From Cavia porcellus (taxonomy: Eukaryota; Chordata; Mammalia; Rodentia; Caviidae), in contig NW_026947496.1 of assembly GCF_034190915.1 (NCBI RefSeq), forward strand, positions 32,050,001 through 32,114,000: DNA of 64,000 nt. The letters are read 5' to 3'. The notes beneath the pieces were generated by a model. It saw only the letters and a program-made list of their open reading frames with translations. It did not search any database and had not been told where the DNA came from. Below are positions 43,899 to 54,662 of the stretch, in pieces (position 1 is the first letter of the stretch; each line of letters opens with the position of its first letter). The translations under genes and the position numbers were made by a program.

Positions 43899-44970
43899 TA
43901 AGTGTCTGTGTCTGTGTGTGTTGGGGGAGTCCTGGGGATGTTCTCAGGACTGAGATCCCTGGGGATGAGGGACCTCGAGTCCTGCCTGTACCTTACCTGA
44001 GTTCTGTTTTGCTGGAGCAAACTGATGCCAGCAAAACTAAAAGTAGGAAGTTGTAGGTCCTGGCTCCCCATGGGAGCTGTGAAAAACAAAACCAATGAAA
44101 CAACCACTGGAGATTAACTGAAGTCGCCTTGCTGGAGCCTGGAGTCCAGTGAGAGGAACACAGCAGCTATGCATATGCCCAAATAAGAAAACAAGGCAAA
44201 GGCATAAAAATAATTATAAAAAAATCAATGCTAATGGGTATGCAGTGCATAAAGGCATAATTTGTGATATCAGTAGCCTGAATGGGAAGATGGAGCTGTA
44301 TACAAGTAGAGTTTTTGTAAGGTTAAGTAGTATGTTTAAGTTGATATCACTTCAATATAATATGTTGTAATTTTGGGATATTATATGAAATTCACACATG
44401 CTCACTAATGGAGACACACCCAGAGATCTACAGGATATGCACAAAAGAAGATGAGAGAAGAATGAAAATGTGCCACCATTAAAAAATCAGTTAAGTACAA
44501 AGAAAAACAGCAATGGAAGAAATGAGAGACAAAATAACTATAGACATAACAGAAAACAGCAAATAGCCAATGTAATTACTTCTGTATCCATCATTATTTT
44601 AAATGTGAATGAATTACACTCCCCAATCAAAAGCAACGCTTGTTAGAATGGAATGTGATCCCATAAAATGCTGTCCAAAGAGACTTACTTAAATGTGAAG
44701 ACACATGCATGTTGAAAGTGAAGAGTGGAACAAGAACGATATTCTATGCAAATAGTAAGAGACATCTCTATGAGTATCAGATACAGTAGAGTTTAAGTCA
44801 GAGATCATTAGAAGAAATGAGAGTGTTTTGTAGTAATAAAAGGCTCAATTTTCTGAGGAGACACAACAATCACAAACGTACGTGTAGCGAACACCAGATC
44901 TCTCAATGCGTGAAGCAAACAGTGACAGAATTACAGGGAGAAGCAAAATACTACAATAAAATGACTGAGT
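43260..44970 (+). mobile_element. Ancient L1M-type LINE
   Basis: 44,200-44,970 follows, in order, old mammalian L1M sequence from the 5' region ('aaaggcataatttgtgatat', 'gatggagctgtatacaagta', 'gagtttttgtaaggttaag', 'caatcaaaagcaacgcttgt') into the endonuclease region ('gaggagacacaacaatcaca'). The A-rich left part (43,260-43,800) is probably the same element but less certain. A (TG)n tract lies within it. No intact frame. Confidence 0.65.
43868..43921. repeat. (TG)n microsatellite, imperfect
   Basis: GT run followed by interrupted GT/CT units. Confidence 0.95.
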
Positions 44971-45223
44971 AAAGCAGTCCTTGGGCTGGTCCAGCCCACT
45001 CTCTGATGGCTGTGTCACCTGGTGTGGACAAGTGCAGTCTCCTGTGGCTCCTGACACTCAAGTCCCTGAACCGCACATGAATCATACGTCAGCTACATGG
45101 TGCTACAACTGGGCAGTTCACAATGCTGAATCCCGGCCTGGGTTGTATCCTCTTGCACTCCTGCTTGGAAAGCTAATTATTTCCATAAAGCCCTATCCCC
45201 TCCAGGAAGTCTCAGTCTCTCTC

Positions 45224-45275
45224 TGTCTCTGTCTGTCTGTCTGTGTGTGTCTCCTTCCCTCCTTCTTTCTTTCTT
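45224..45275. repeat. (CTGT)n/(CT)n low-complexity tract
   Basis: CTGTCT units grading into cttctttcttt, at the tail end of the next SINE. Confidence 0.8.
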
Positions 45276-45458
45276 TTTGGTACTGGAGATTGAATCCAGG
45301 GCTTTGGCACTGAGATATATCTTTAGTCCTTTAGTTTTTATTTTGTGTCAAGGTCTTGCTACGTTGCCTGCGGATGGCCTGAAATTTGTGATCCTGATCC
45401 TCCTCCCTCAGCCTCACAAAGTGCTGGGATTACAGCCACGTGCCTCTATGCCCAGCTC
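45275..45458 (-). mobile_element. B1-ID dimeric SINE
   Basis: Antisense ID arm ('tggtactggagattgaatcc', 'gggctttggcactgagatat') followed by antisense B1 arm ('tgtgtcaaggtcttgctacg', 'gtgctgggattacagccacg'). Confidence 0.8.
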
Positions 45459-45583
45459 AGGAAGCCTTTTTATGAGCCAAGATTCATGACTTATGTCACT
45501 GTCACTCAACCTATTACCCATTCTGTCTGTCTGTCTGCAACAATGATTTAACACATCAATGCAATACTTCAGTAATGAACAGA

Positions 45584-45584
45584 T

Positions 45585-45611
<27 letters not shown>
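45584..45611. repeat. (AT)n microsatellite
   Basis: 14 AT units abutting the tail of a minus-strand B1. Confidence 0.95.
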
Positions 45612-45615
<4 letters not shown>

Positions 45616-45755
45616 TGAGATAAGGTCTTGCTGTGCTGTTCAAGTTGATCTTGAGCTCACTTTGTAGCCCAGGCTGGTCTTGAACTCACAATGATCCTCT
45701 TGCCTCAGCCTCCCAAGTCCTGAGATTACAGCAGTGTTACCACCATGCCTGGCTT
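45612..45755 (-). mobile_element. B1-like SINE
   Basis: Antisense B1: 'tttttgagataaggtcttgc', duplicated 'cttgaactcac', 'gttaccaccatgcctggc'. Confidence 0.9.
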
Positions 45756-46060
45756 GGACAGATATATTCATATGTCATGTATTTGTTTGGTCTTCCCAGC
45801 CACATCTGCAGTTCCATGGGGCTTTATACTCCCTGGCATTCAACTGATTGTAGAAGCTCAGTTTTCTGTTAGATCAATAACTGTCTCCCTAAATTAGGCT
45901 CAAATACTGATTTTGAGCCTAAGGTTTGACCAGTGGAAGCATTGCAGATATTAAATTGGGTAGACATGGCCAATTTACTTAATTTTGTGAGTCTGAGGAT
46001 CCTTAATTTTAGGTTTGGGGATAATTTATTGTGCCTTCATGTTGTGTATCAGGATGCATA

Positions 46061-46065
<5 letters not shown>
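45756..46065. other. Intron-like, no recognised element
   Basis: Nothing supported. Confidence 0.4.
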
Positions 46066-46108
<43 letters not shown>

Positions 46109-46202
46109 GTCTTTTTCCTTTTTATTGGTACCGGGGATCGAACTCACGACTGCCTGCTTACAAGGCAGGTGCTTACGTCACTGAGCTAAACCTCCAGCCC
46201 CC
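46066..46202 (-). mobile_element. (AT)n tail plus ID-type SINE, young-looking
   Basis: (AT)n at 46,066-46,094, then T tract, gtctttttcctttttattgg, 'taccggggatcgaactcacg', 'ttacaaggcaggtgcttacg', 'tgagctaaacctccagcccc'. In the sense direction it has a clear A-box (tagctcagtg) and B-box (gttcgatcc), a CpG-containing B-box being a sign of youth. Confidence 0.92.
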
Positions 46203-46317
46203 ATATGTTTATATATTAAGTATAATATATTTAATGTATTAATGTAATATTTATATACATTACTATCACCAAAGCCAAATAGGAAGTGTACTATTCTTAT
46301 CCCTATTTTTTAGATGG

Positions 46318-46420
46318 GAAAACTGAGGCCCAGAGATAGTAAGTAACTTCCCAAAATTGTCCAATTCATAAATGGACAACTTAGGTTTGAACCTAGATCA
46401 CCCCTACTCCATTGCTTATT
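46318..46420 (+). mobile_element. MIR relic
   Basis: Sense MIR: 'aaaactgaggcccagagata', 'gtaagtaacttcccaaaatt', 'taggtttgaacctagatcac'. Confidence 0.75.
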
Positions 46421-46504
46421 ATTTTGATGACCCACAAATATGTTTTAGTTCTCTAGCTTCATTGTGGCCTTGGGCAGTTTAAACTTTCATCTTTCTGTCT
46501 TTGT

Positions 46505-46947
46505 CTAATGATAGCTGCAGGAAGCAGGTCCCAAAGAGGTCAACATCCTCATTCTAGGACCTGAGGATGTGTCACATTGAATGCTGAAAGGGGACCTGCG
46601 GATGTGACTCAGTTAAGCATCTTGCTATGGAGAGACTGTCTGGGATTATCCAGCTGGACCCAGTGTAACCACAGGGGCTTGCAAGGGAAAGAAGGAGGCA
46701 GGAAGCAAAGTCAGAGAGTGATTTGGAGGTGCTGAGCTGTTTGGTTGAAGGTGGTGGGGGAGGCAAAGGGATTCAAACAGCTTTTAGGAGCTGGAGGAGT
46801 TGAGGGCATGACTTCTCCCCTGCAGCCTCCAGGAGGGAGAATTGCATTCAGCTCAGTGGGACCCCTGACCTCCAGAACTACTCAGCATTGGGCTTGCTTT
46901 AAACCACTAGATTTGTGGTAATTTGTTTAGTAGCAGTAGGACACCGG
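46505..46947 (+). mobile_element. MaLR-type (MLT1-like) LTR relic
   Basis: Ordered MLT1-like words in sense: 'acctgcggatgtgactcagt', 'ctgggattatccagctggac', 'ctcccctgcagcctccagga', 'tgacctccagaactactcag', 'taaaccactagatttgtggt'. Non-coding. Confidence 0.65.
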
Positions 46948-47327
46948 TGTTACAGTTCAGATCTAAAAGGACCCCCAAAAGTCTCACATGTTTGGAAGGT
47001 GATTTGATCATGGGGGTATTGTCCTCACCAGTGGATTCATCCATTGATGAATTCGGTGACTAACTGTGCTGTTAGGAGTGGGGTGGGTCACTGGGGATGT
47101 GACTTGGAAAGTGTATTTTCTCTTCCCCTCTTCCTCTCTCCTTCCTTCCTGACTGCTATGGGGTGAGCAGCTATCCTCAGCCATGCCCCTCTCCCGTGCT
47201 GTCTGTGTCGTGGAGCCAGCCAACCTAGACTGAACCCACTGGACATTGTGAGCCAAAATAACCCTCCCCTCCTTTAAATTGTGGATGTTACATATTTTGT
47301 CCCAGTGACAGGAAAGTTACTAATACA
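46948..47327 (+). mobile_element. Second MaLR/ERV-type LTR relic
   Basis: Begins TGTTACAG and ends ACTAATACA, i.e. the TG...CA ends of an LTR, 380 bp. Internal 'ttgatcatgggggtattgtc', 'tatggggtgagcagctatcc' and 'gtgagccaaaataaccctcc' match a common MaLR-like LTR type. It directly abuts the LTR relic to its left. Confidence 0.65.
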
Positions 47328-48529
47328 AGCAGTGTAACATTTTTCCTGTACTCCTGACCCTTTTGATGATTGGGAACCATTTCTGTAGCATCCCCTCTCT
47401 TCCTCTGCATCATTTCCTCCTTGAGCAACCTTTCCTGGTCACATTGCAGGTCCACTTTGCTACCTTCCTCCATCTGCAATGCTCCTGCTTCCATTTATGG
47501 CCAGGCCAGGCATTATCTTATCACCTTCTGGGCTTCATGGTCTGCAGAGAGGAGAAGAGTTGTCTGTACACAGTCTCAGGACAAGAACAGCAGTGCACAC
47601 CGGAGCACACTTACTGTTTGGTGCCCAGGTCACAGGTTGCACTCATTCAGGTTGAGTCTGTTACCTAGACACCCTAAGCTTTTCACATCTTCCTAGTGCA
47701 AAAGACATTATGAATTGTTCTTATGTCTTTGTAGAATGCTTGCTGTTTTGTGTCACATAGTTTCTGTCTCAAAGGGGAAGAAAAATGCATTCAATTAATC
47801 TCTGCAGGGAAAGAGTTAAAGACCAGGCTAATAAGGAGAGACAGATGGAATTCGGAGAGAAAGATAGCGAATCCTATAGCTAATTTGATTAAAGAGCCAC
47901 AGAAACTTTTCACTGGTGCATAAATAAAAAATGACAGACAATGTCAGCTATAAGATCCTCAGCAAATATTTGGGCTTATTATTTTATTTAGCAGTCATAG
48001 AAACTTTATCTGCTGCAAAGACAGCTGGGAGAAGAGAGAGACCCAGTGGTGCTGCCCATTCTCCGTCCTCTGTGTCTCCTGCACTCTTTGGAGTTCTCCC
48101 ACGTGTCTTTAGTTGTGCTGTTGTGGTTCCCTTGATGTCCAGAATCAATTCAAAACATTTACTTTTCATGGTTATTTTGACTCTGGGGAAGAGCTGGGAG
48201 TTGCACAGTGCCAGACCTTGTGAATAAGGTGGATGAAAACATACTAGTATTTTTATGAGCTGGCTTTTCCATTGGGTTGCACTCAACTTCCTTTATATTT
48301 TTGATCACCTCTTCCGGAACTGCTTCAGCAAGTGTAACAATAATGGAATAAGCATGTCTGAAGCAAGAGGGAATATTTTGATGGGAAATAATGGCAATGT
48401 GTCTTTTACTGTAATAAAGTTTACTTATTTAAACGTTTACTGTATATTTTGATCCCATTCTTACCTCTTAAATTCAACATGGCTGTGCTGTGAACCCTCA
48501 AACTCCCTTTAAGGTTGCTGTATTTCCAG
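47328..48529. other. Intron-like, no recognised element
   Basis: Two overlapping frames at 47,363-47,696 are without support. No repeats recognised. Confidence 0.4.
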
Positions 48530-48699
48530 GCAAATATTGCAGCCACTGATTCTAAGACACATTATCTGAAAGCAGTGAGCAGGCTGGCTCCCATCGCTCC
48601 GTACATCTTGTGCAGCCTGGTCACAACAGACAGGAGCCACATCCTGAAGGAGATCATTACTGAGCAGCAAGGATTCAGGGCCCCTCAAGCAAAAGCTTG
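48530..48699 (+). CDS. Candidate internal exon 3 (170 nt)
   Basis: Acceptor ttgctgtatttccag|G ends at 48,529; donor CTTG|GTGAGA at 48,700. Only one plus-strand frame is open across the exon (incoming phase 0, outgoing phase 2); the other two have stops. Codon choice is gene-like (repeated CTG, GTG, ATC, AAG/GAG). The 56 residues contain KTHYLKAVSRLAPIAPYIL and a basic/acidic stretch SHILKEIITEQ; I do not recognise the family. The minus-strand frame over the same bases is also open but lacks splice logic. Its phase fits the exon at 36,759. Confidence 0.45.
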
Positions 48700-49427
48700 G
48701 TGAGATTGTTACCATTAACTTTCAGGTACCCAGGAGGACTGTGGAGGTCTCGTCCTCAGTTTGGATAAATCTAGGGCAGTCCAAAGGTTGCCAAAGGAGG
48801 TAGGAAGACAATTTGAATTTGCCCACTTGAGCTATACAGTCAGTTTGATCCCTTTGGAGCTGACCTCTTCTTCAATTACAGAATCAAGGCTGAGTCTCCC
48901 TTTCCTTCAGTGACTTTTCCTCAGCCCTTTCCTGGCAGAAGCTGCAGGGGAAAGATTCTGCTCTTGTGACAAGTTTTCCTGTTCACATACAAAACGATTG
49001 CTGTTTTAACTGCTTTTGGACCTGCTTCATCTTCTTGAAGATCAGATTGCTTTCCCTTTCAGTAAATCCAACTCAGTTTTCTTACTGACCATAGGTTAAC
49101 ATTTTAATTTAAGACCTTTTCTTTTAAAAATTTGCAATTCAAGTTGTAAAGTAGTGAAGTAGTGCAGAGCCTAAGCCTGTTGGTGTTGGAGAGGGAGGCT
49201 TAGCTATCTTTTGTCCTGAACCCTGTTTCTGTTGAATTCCTCTAGGGACAAGGAGTCAGTATTTTGAATAGATGAGGTATAATGGTATAAAGGAAAGTGT
49301 TTTGTAAAGTGTAGAATGTTGAAAATATATATCAAATTTTGTTAACATTCATAACATTGTAAATTTCTATTTTTACCAACTTTATTTTTGAAAACAACTT
49401 CATGGAAGTATAACTGACATATGAAAA
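48700..49427. other. Intron-like, no recognised element
   Basis: Nothing further supported. Confidence 0.4.
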
Positions 49428-49545
49428 GTTGCCAGGGATAGTGGTGCACGCCTATAATCTTAGCACTTGGGAGGGAGAGGCAGGAGGATTACTCTGAGTT
49501 CAAGGCCAAGCTGAAACACATAGCATACTTTGTCTCAAAAAAATT
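49428..49545 (+). mobile_element. B1-like SINE
   Basis: Sense B1: 'gccagggatagtggtgcacg', 'gggagaggcaggaggattac', 'gagttcaaggccaagctg'. Confidence 0.85.
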
Positions 49546-49646
49546 TACATACAAAAAGCCATAATTATGTTACATATATAATACATAATAATTATAAATA
49601 TGTATAGTTTGGGAATAATTATTGATAAAGCCTCCCCTCCCCTCCC

Positions 49647-49975
49647 TGAAAGAGGAAGAGGCCTAAAACTCAGAAAGTATAAGTTCATTGTGCCCCAGTG
49701 AGGACAAATAATAATCAAAAGTAACAGAGGCAAAAGGAAAACCCCCAACTGACAGCAGGCCCACAGCCCAGGAAGGAGACCCCCTTCCCTCTACCAAGCC
49801 CTCTTATGACCCATAAAAGATGCTTTTTCTGCCCCACTGGGGCCTTGCCCTGGTCCACTGGGCAAACTGCCACTTCTGCTTCCTTGGGTTAAAACCCCTC
49901 ATGTTGACCTCGCAGTGTGTGTTCTGGTTCTTGGTGTGGGGTTCGGCTGCTCTGTCATCTGGTGCCAAAACCTAT
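49647..49975 (+). mobile_element. Candidate retroviral LTR with primer-binding site
   Basis: An LTR-like layout: 'cccataaaagatgc' (TATA box, 49,811-49,824), a downstream R/U5-like 'gttctggttcttggtgtggg', then TGGTGCCAAAACC at 49,960-49,972, which resembles a tRNA primer-binding site just 3' of an LTR. The left boundary (tgaaagagg) is a guess. Confidence 0.4.
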
Positions 49976-50260
49976 GAAATCATCACTACCAACCCAGGAG
50001 ACATTGTGTTTATTTGTTTCCTGAAAGGGACATTACAAAGGACCCAGAGAGTGAGGAATGGGTGAGGGGTGGAGCTCACATGCCCTGTCTGGGCACCACC
50101 ATCTCCTAGTGATCAGCTATCCAGAAGCTCCTCAAACCCTGCCGTTTGAATTTATAGTGATCTCACCATGCAGGATGAATGAAACATTGCCATGTGTGGA
50201 GATACACATGGACATAAAGGGCTGACCTGACTCTGGTAGGACAGGGGGCCTGGCCAGGCT
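49976..50260. mobile_element. Possible additional LTR/ERV relic
   Basis: 'gggcaccaccatctcctagt' and 'cagctatccagaagctcctc' resemble LTR families of old retroviral elements, but the match is from memory of general patterns and weak. Confidence 0.3.
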
Positions 50261-52139
50261 GTCTAGATTCTTTCTGGCCCTCTGGGGAGCTTTCCTCTTC
50301 AAGTGGAGTCTTCTGACTCTGTCAGACCAGGAAGTCAGAGGATTTCTTGATGGCCACCTCTGAGGCGGGAAGGTGGCACGGGTTAATCTATTTTTAGTCC
50401 CTGAGACTGGCCTGAGGAGAGAGGGGAGCAGGTGACAGGAGGACAGGAGGAGGGCAAAGAGAGATTTTTGCTATTTGAGGCTTAAAAACCTGATATTACA
50501 ACAAAAGATGGTCTTCCACCTTTATTGCTCCGAAAGAATTTCAAAGCCACTTCAGGAACCAAGGACAAAGGGTCAAATGCTTTTTTAAAACCTTATTGTT
50601 CCAGTCACTTAGGAAATAACAAGGGCCAGGAGCTGTGAGTGAAAATCAAAGTGACTCACCCCAACTCCACTCGAGACAGCTTGTCCCTCCAGGAGCCTTG
50701 TTTTGTCCCTCCAGGAGCCTTGTGCTTTCCTGTGAGTTGCGTGGACCTGTCTTTGCCTTGGAAGGTTATTGTTTTCACCAGGACGTCTTGGATTACCTTC
50801 ACATTTCCATTTTTCTCCTCGGTGCTGTGTGTACCTTTCACTTTTGGGGTTGGGTTTTGATGTCTGGGGTGTGTACCGGTGCTCTGCTGGGATGAGCAGC
50901 AAACCCTGATCATAAACCCAGCACCAGTAATGAAGCAAGAGGATGGAGTTTAGGAAAAAAAGAAGACACTTGATTTGTAAGAAGGAAAGAGCAGAAGATA
51001 AAAGCTCCCCTGAAGAGGAGGGAGGGAGCTCAGGAAAGATGGAGGACTTGTAGGCCTTTGTCTTTGGCATCTTTTTTGGGTGATGGGGCCCTTTTTCCTG
51101 TCTGGAACTTGTCACAACCTGACTGGCTTTCTGGGCTGCCTTTGGATTAAACTGGACATCCTTGCATTTTTTAAAAATGGGCTTCGTGTAACTTTTTTTT
51201 TTCGTGATTATTTGTCCTTGATAGGGTCAAAACTCTGGGTTGAGCAGCTGGTTGGTTAAGCAGAGCCCTGTTTAAATTCAGCTTAGAGTTAGTAAGGGTT
51301 TTATGGGTATTACTGTAATAATAGAGTGCTCTTAGAATGATTGAATGAAAAAAAAAATATATATGCATAGGTGTGGGTATATACTGTATATACTGAGTAA
51401 GAGACTTCCCCAGAGTTGAGAGACAGACCCCACCCATCTCCCCTGCATTCTGCTGGAGGTGGGAGAAGCAGCTGTCTCAGCTCCTTGGCTGTGTGCACTT
51501 GACTGTCCCTGTGCTCTGTTAGCTCTCTCTCTCTCTTGCCCTTGAGACTGTTCTTAAGGAAATATTTTTTAGTAGAATTTTAACTCTTTTTAGTCAGCAT
51601 TAGTCATAAAACCTAATGAAGCCCTTATTCTATTCTTTCTGTGCCTGAAGACCCCTACCTCTACAGGGTCTGGTTCCTTGTTTGTGGTTTGCTCTTGAGA
51701 AGCCCCATTGTCTGTGTTGTTTGCTGTCTCTATATGCCGTCTTCTGTCCTGTGAGTTTTCACTGGCTTCTCCTTTGCATTTGATCACTTTCTTCAGCTGA
51801 GGTCCTGTGCCACTGGTTTTGTTTTCTGCTGCACCTGTACCCCTGGCTGCTTCTGGGTGGCCTCGTCCTGTAAAGGAGCTGAGCAGGGTGTCCAGGCAGG
51901 TACCACTGAGGGAAATCTGCTAGTTGTCATGTTTTGGAAAAAAAGATGAACTTTATTGGCTGCTTCTTCTCACCCCCTCTGAGCTTAACTCTGTTCTCTT
52001 GAGATGTATCATGGGAAACCCCTCCTTCTTCCTCAAGAATGGAGAAGAGAAAACTAGTGGTGTTTGCTACTAGTTACACTTAAATTTTGCAGAGTTTGTA
52101 GGAAATTACTCATAGTTTTGAGATGCAACATAGTCTTAA
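50261..52139. other. Intron-like, no recognised element
   Basis: A 168-codon minus-strand frame (50,609-51,115) has no family or splice support and overlaps plus-strand frames. A short tandem duplication (tgtccctccaggagcctt twice) lies at 50,683-50,722. Confidence 0.4.
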
Positions 52140-52141
52140 CA

Positions 52142-52240
52142 CAGTTGTTAGTGACTCAGTGGCTGAGCACTTGTCTAGTATGCAACAAGGTCTTGGGTTC
52201 CATCTCTAGACCCACAAAACAAAAAACCAGAACCAAACTA
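52142..52240 (+). mobile_element. ID-type SINE
   Basis: Sense: 'gttagtgactcagtggctga', 'gcacttgtctagtatgcaac', 'cttgggttccatctctagac', A-rich end. Confidence 0.75.
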
Positions 52241-53689
52241 CCACAAGAACACAAAGCATGGCTCTGGAACAAACTACCCAGATCTTAACCCCAACCTCTC
52301 CAGCACTGGCCATGTGCACTGTGGCTTCCTCAGCTCTCAGCTTCTCAGTTCTCCTTGTCTGTGCAAATGGCTTAATAGTAACAGCGAAAGGAGGAGCAGA
52401 AGGAGGAGGAGGAGGAAAAGGAAGAGAGATAATATTTGTAAAGTACTTGAGCCCTGCCTGACACAAAGTAGGTGCTTCTGAAGTAACCATATAATCATGC
52501 ATTATCAATAAGCTTTGCTCACCCATTTCTCATTCACTTTGCCTACTGCAGTGAGCTTCACAGAAGAGCTGTCACCTGCCTTTCTCCTATCATTTTGAAA
52601 CTAGAATGCCTGCTCATCATTAGCCTTTGGTGGCTCCATGGTTTCTTTAAGCCTGCTAAGGGTACTTCTGTGATCATATGTAGGTGCTGCTAGTACGGGG
52701 TCATGGTGGATCTGACTTCACTTGGGGACCTGAGCTCATTCGAAGAGGTGAGGTACTCTCTTCCTCTCTTGGGCTTCCAGTAGCCTTTCCAATCTGAAGA
52801 TCTCCTTAACAGATATGCAGGCTGAAAATTCAAGTCATCTGATTCTGTCCTCTCTTCTCTTTTGCCTAATTCCATGTACCTTAGATGGTGGCTCTTCCTC
52901 CTGGTTGGCCTAGTCGTTTCCCTTCTGTGTACTGGCTTCTACTTTCCCCAGGCAGTCTCAGAAGTCCTTGCAGATGCTCTTTCCATCTTGCTTGCCTTGA
53001 GGTGATTGTGCTAATTACTGCCTCAGGCATTTGGGGAAAGACTGCACAGCATCCTTTGACTTCCTGTCCTGGGTGTCTGGTATGGTGGGGGCAGCCTGAA
53101 ACCATGCACTTTCCTAAACCTTCAAAGGGTTTTGATGCCAGTATAACCAGATCACACTCAAGCCTACCTGCTTGTCTGGTCGCAGAAGTGTCCAGCCTCT
53201 TTCCTTGTTGAAGACTGACCTCTGAGAAATGCAGAGGAACCCCTGGGTCTGGGGCTGAGGCTGCTTCCTGAGGCCAAATACAGAGGTTCTTGGCTGTCGC
53301 CAGTCTTAATTCTTCCTCTCCCACTCAAGGAAGATGAGTGAATAGTGCTGAATGAGGGTCCTGTTGGGTAGGAGTGAACTGAGCCTGTTTGGAAATGATA
53401 AACTGAATAGCTCACAGGGCAAGTGCTGTCCTGCTGACCTCGTCTCAAGTCTGCCATTGTGGCTGTGCTGATCCAGAAGTGAGACAGACTCCTGGGCATC
53501 CCCTCCTTGGCCAGTTCTACCTCTGACTTGATCCAGTCACTTTCTCCAGAAGCTTCCTTTCTTCTACATAACCAATTGATTCTGTGTGGCGGTTGAATTA
53601 CATCTGATGCCACTCACTGACTGCCTGAAACCAAAGTGACTTCCTCACATGGCAACTTTTCTGTTAGAAAACTTTATGGAGCATGGTGG
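52241..53689. other. Intron-like; short MIR piece
   Basis: A GGA-rich stretch at 52,388-52,425 precedes a MIR-like end ('gtaaagtacttgagccctgc', 'caaagtaggtgcttctga') at 52,436-52,482. Overlapping frames at 52,881-53,613 lie on both strands without support. Confidence 0.4.
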
Positions 53690-54240
53690 GTTTTTTGTTT
53701 CTGTTTTGTTTTTTAGTAGTAGTACTTATTTGCCATACATAATGACCACCATAGGGAATTTGTACCTGTACATAATTTGTCTTAATTCGTCTTTTCCCCC
53801 CATTCCCTTTCTCTCCTTCAATCCTTTTCCCTTCCCCATTTACAAAAGCTTTGTTTCTATTTTTCCTTCCATTGTCTTTTTTAAAATCCTTTTCCCTTTC
53901 TTCCCTTCACCCTCACCTCTCTGCCCTTGTTCCCCTGCCCATTTGAGCATGCTTTCTGCTTCCCGTATCTGTCCTACTTCCCGTATCTGTCCTCCATTTT
54001 GCTCCTTATTTACCCTTTGGGTTTCTCACACCAGAGAAACAGTGTGATATTTAAACTGTGTGTCTGGTTTATTTCATACAAACTTACGGTGTTGAACTAC
54101 ATCCATTTACCTATAAATGACTTAAGTTTATCGTTCTTTGTGGCAGAGTAGCACTCCATTGTATATAATACCACATTTTCTTTGTTCATTCATCTGTTGA
54201 TGGGCTGTTTCCAAGATTTAGCTATTATAGATTGTGGCAT
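53690..54240 (-). mobile_element. L1 3'-end fragment
   Basis: Antisense L1: T-rich left end, 'ccatacataatgaccaccat', 'tgtacctgtacataatttgt', then the ORF2 C-terminus ('gtagcactccattgtatata', 'gctgtttccaagatttagct'). It contains a small tandem duplication (acttcccgtatctgtcct, 53,958-53,994). 5'-truncated. Confidence 0.88.
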
Positions 54241-54494
54241 GGCTATTGTGATTGGGTGTTAACCTCCTTGTCGAGTTTCTCTGAGAGCTCTTAGCCATTT
54301 CCTGGGGATAATCAGCCAGCATCATCGAGCAGTCACACTTTCAAGGGCTGCACCTGAGTAGAGGCCCAAAGAGCACAGGCTACAGTGACGGCTCCGTGGC
54401 AGTCTGGCCCTGTGTCTGAGAAGTTTGTCTCGCCCCGCTGTGTGCAGGATAGGTTTGAGCAGGGGGCAGTCCTTCTTCTTGGGGTTTTGTCTAG

Positions 54495-54662
54495 GTTTCA
54501 GTGCTAGCCAGCTGTGTGATTCTGGGAAATCACTTATCCCAGGGAGTCCTCAGCAATCTTACTTTGTAGTCCCCACCTCATAAGGTTTTGGCAAGGCCCA
54601 TGCGACTTGTGTTAGGCATGTAGACAGTGTCTGGCACTTAGTGGGTGCTTGGTGTTTAGTGC
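54495..54662 (+). mobile_element. MIR relic
   Basis: Sense MIR: 'gctagccagctgtgtgattc', 'acctcataaggttttggcaa', 'gtctggcacttagtgggtgc'. Confidence 0.7.

Noticed and set aside
46094..46202. tRNA gene suggested by A-box and B-box
   Set aside because: It is a tRNA-derived SINE with a poly-A-type tail; no cloverleaf acceptor stem.
50609..51115. 168-codon minus-strand frame as a gene
   Set aside because: No recognisable domain, overlapping frames on both strands, no splice context; includes a small local duplication.
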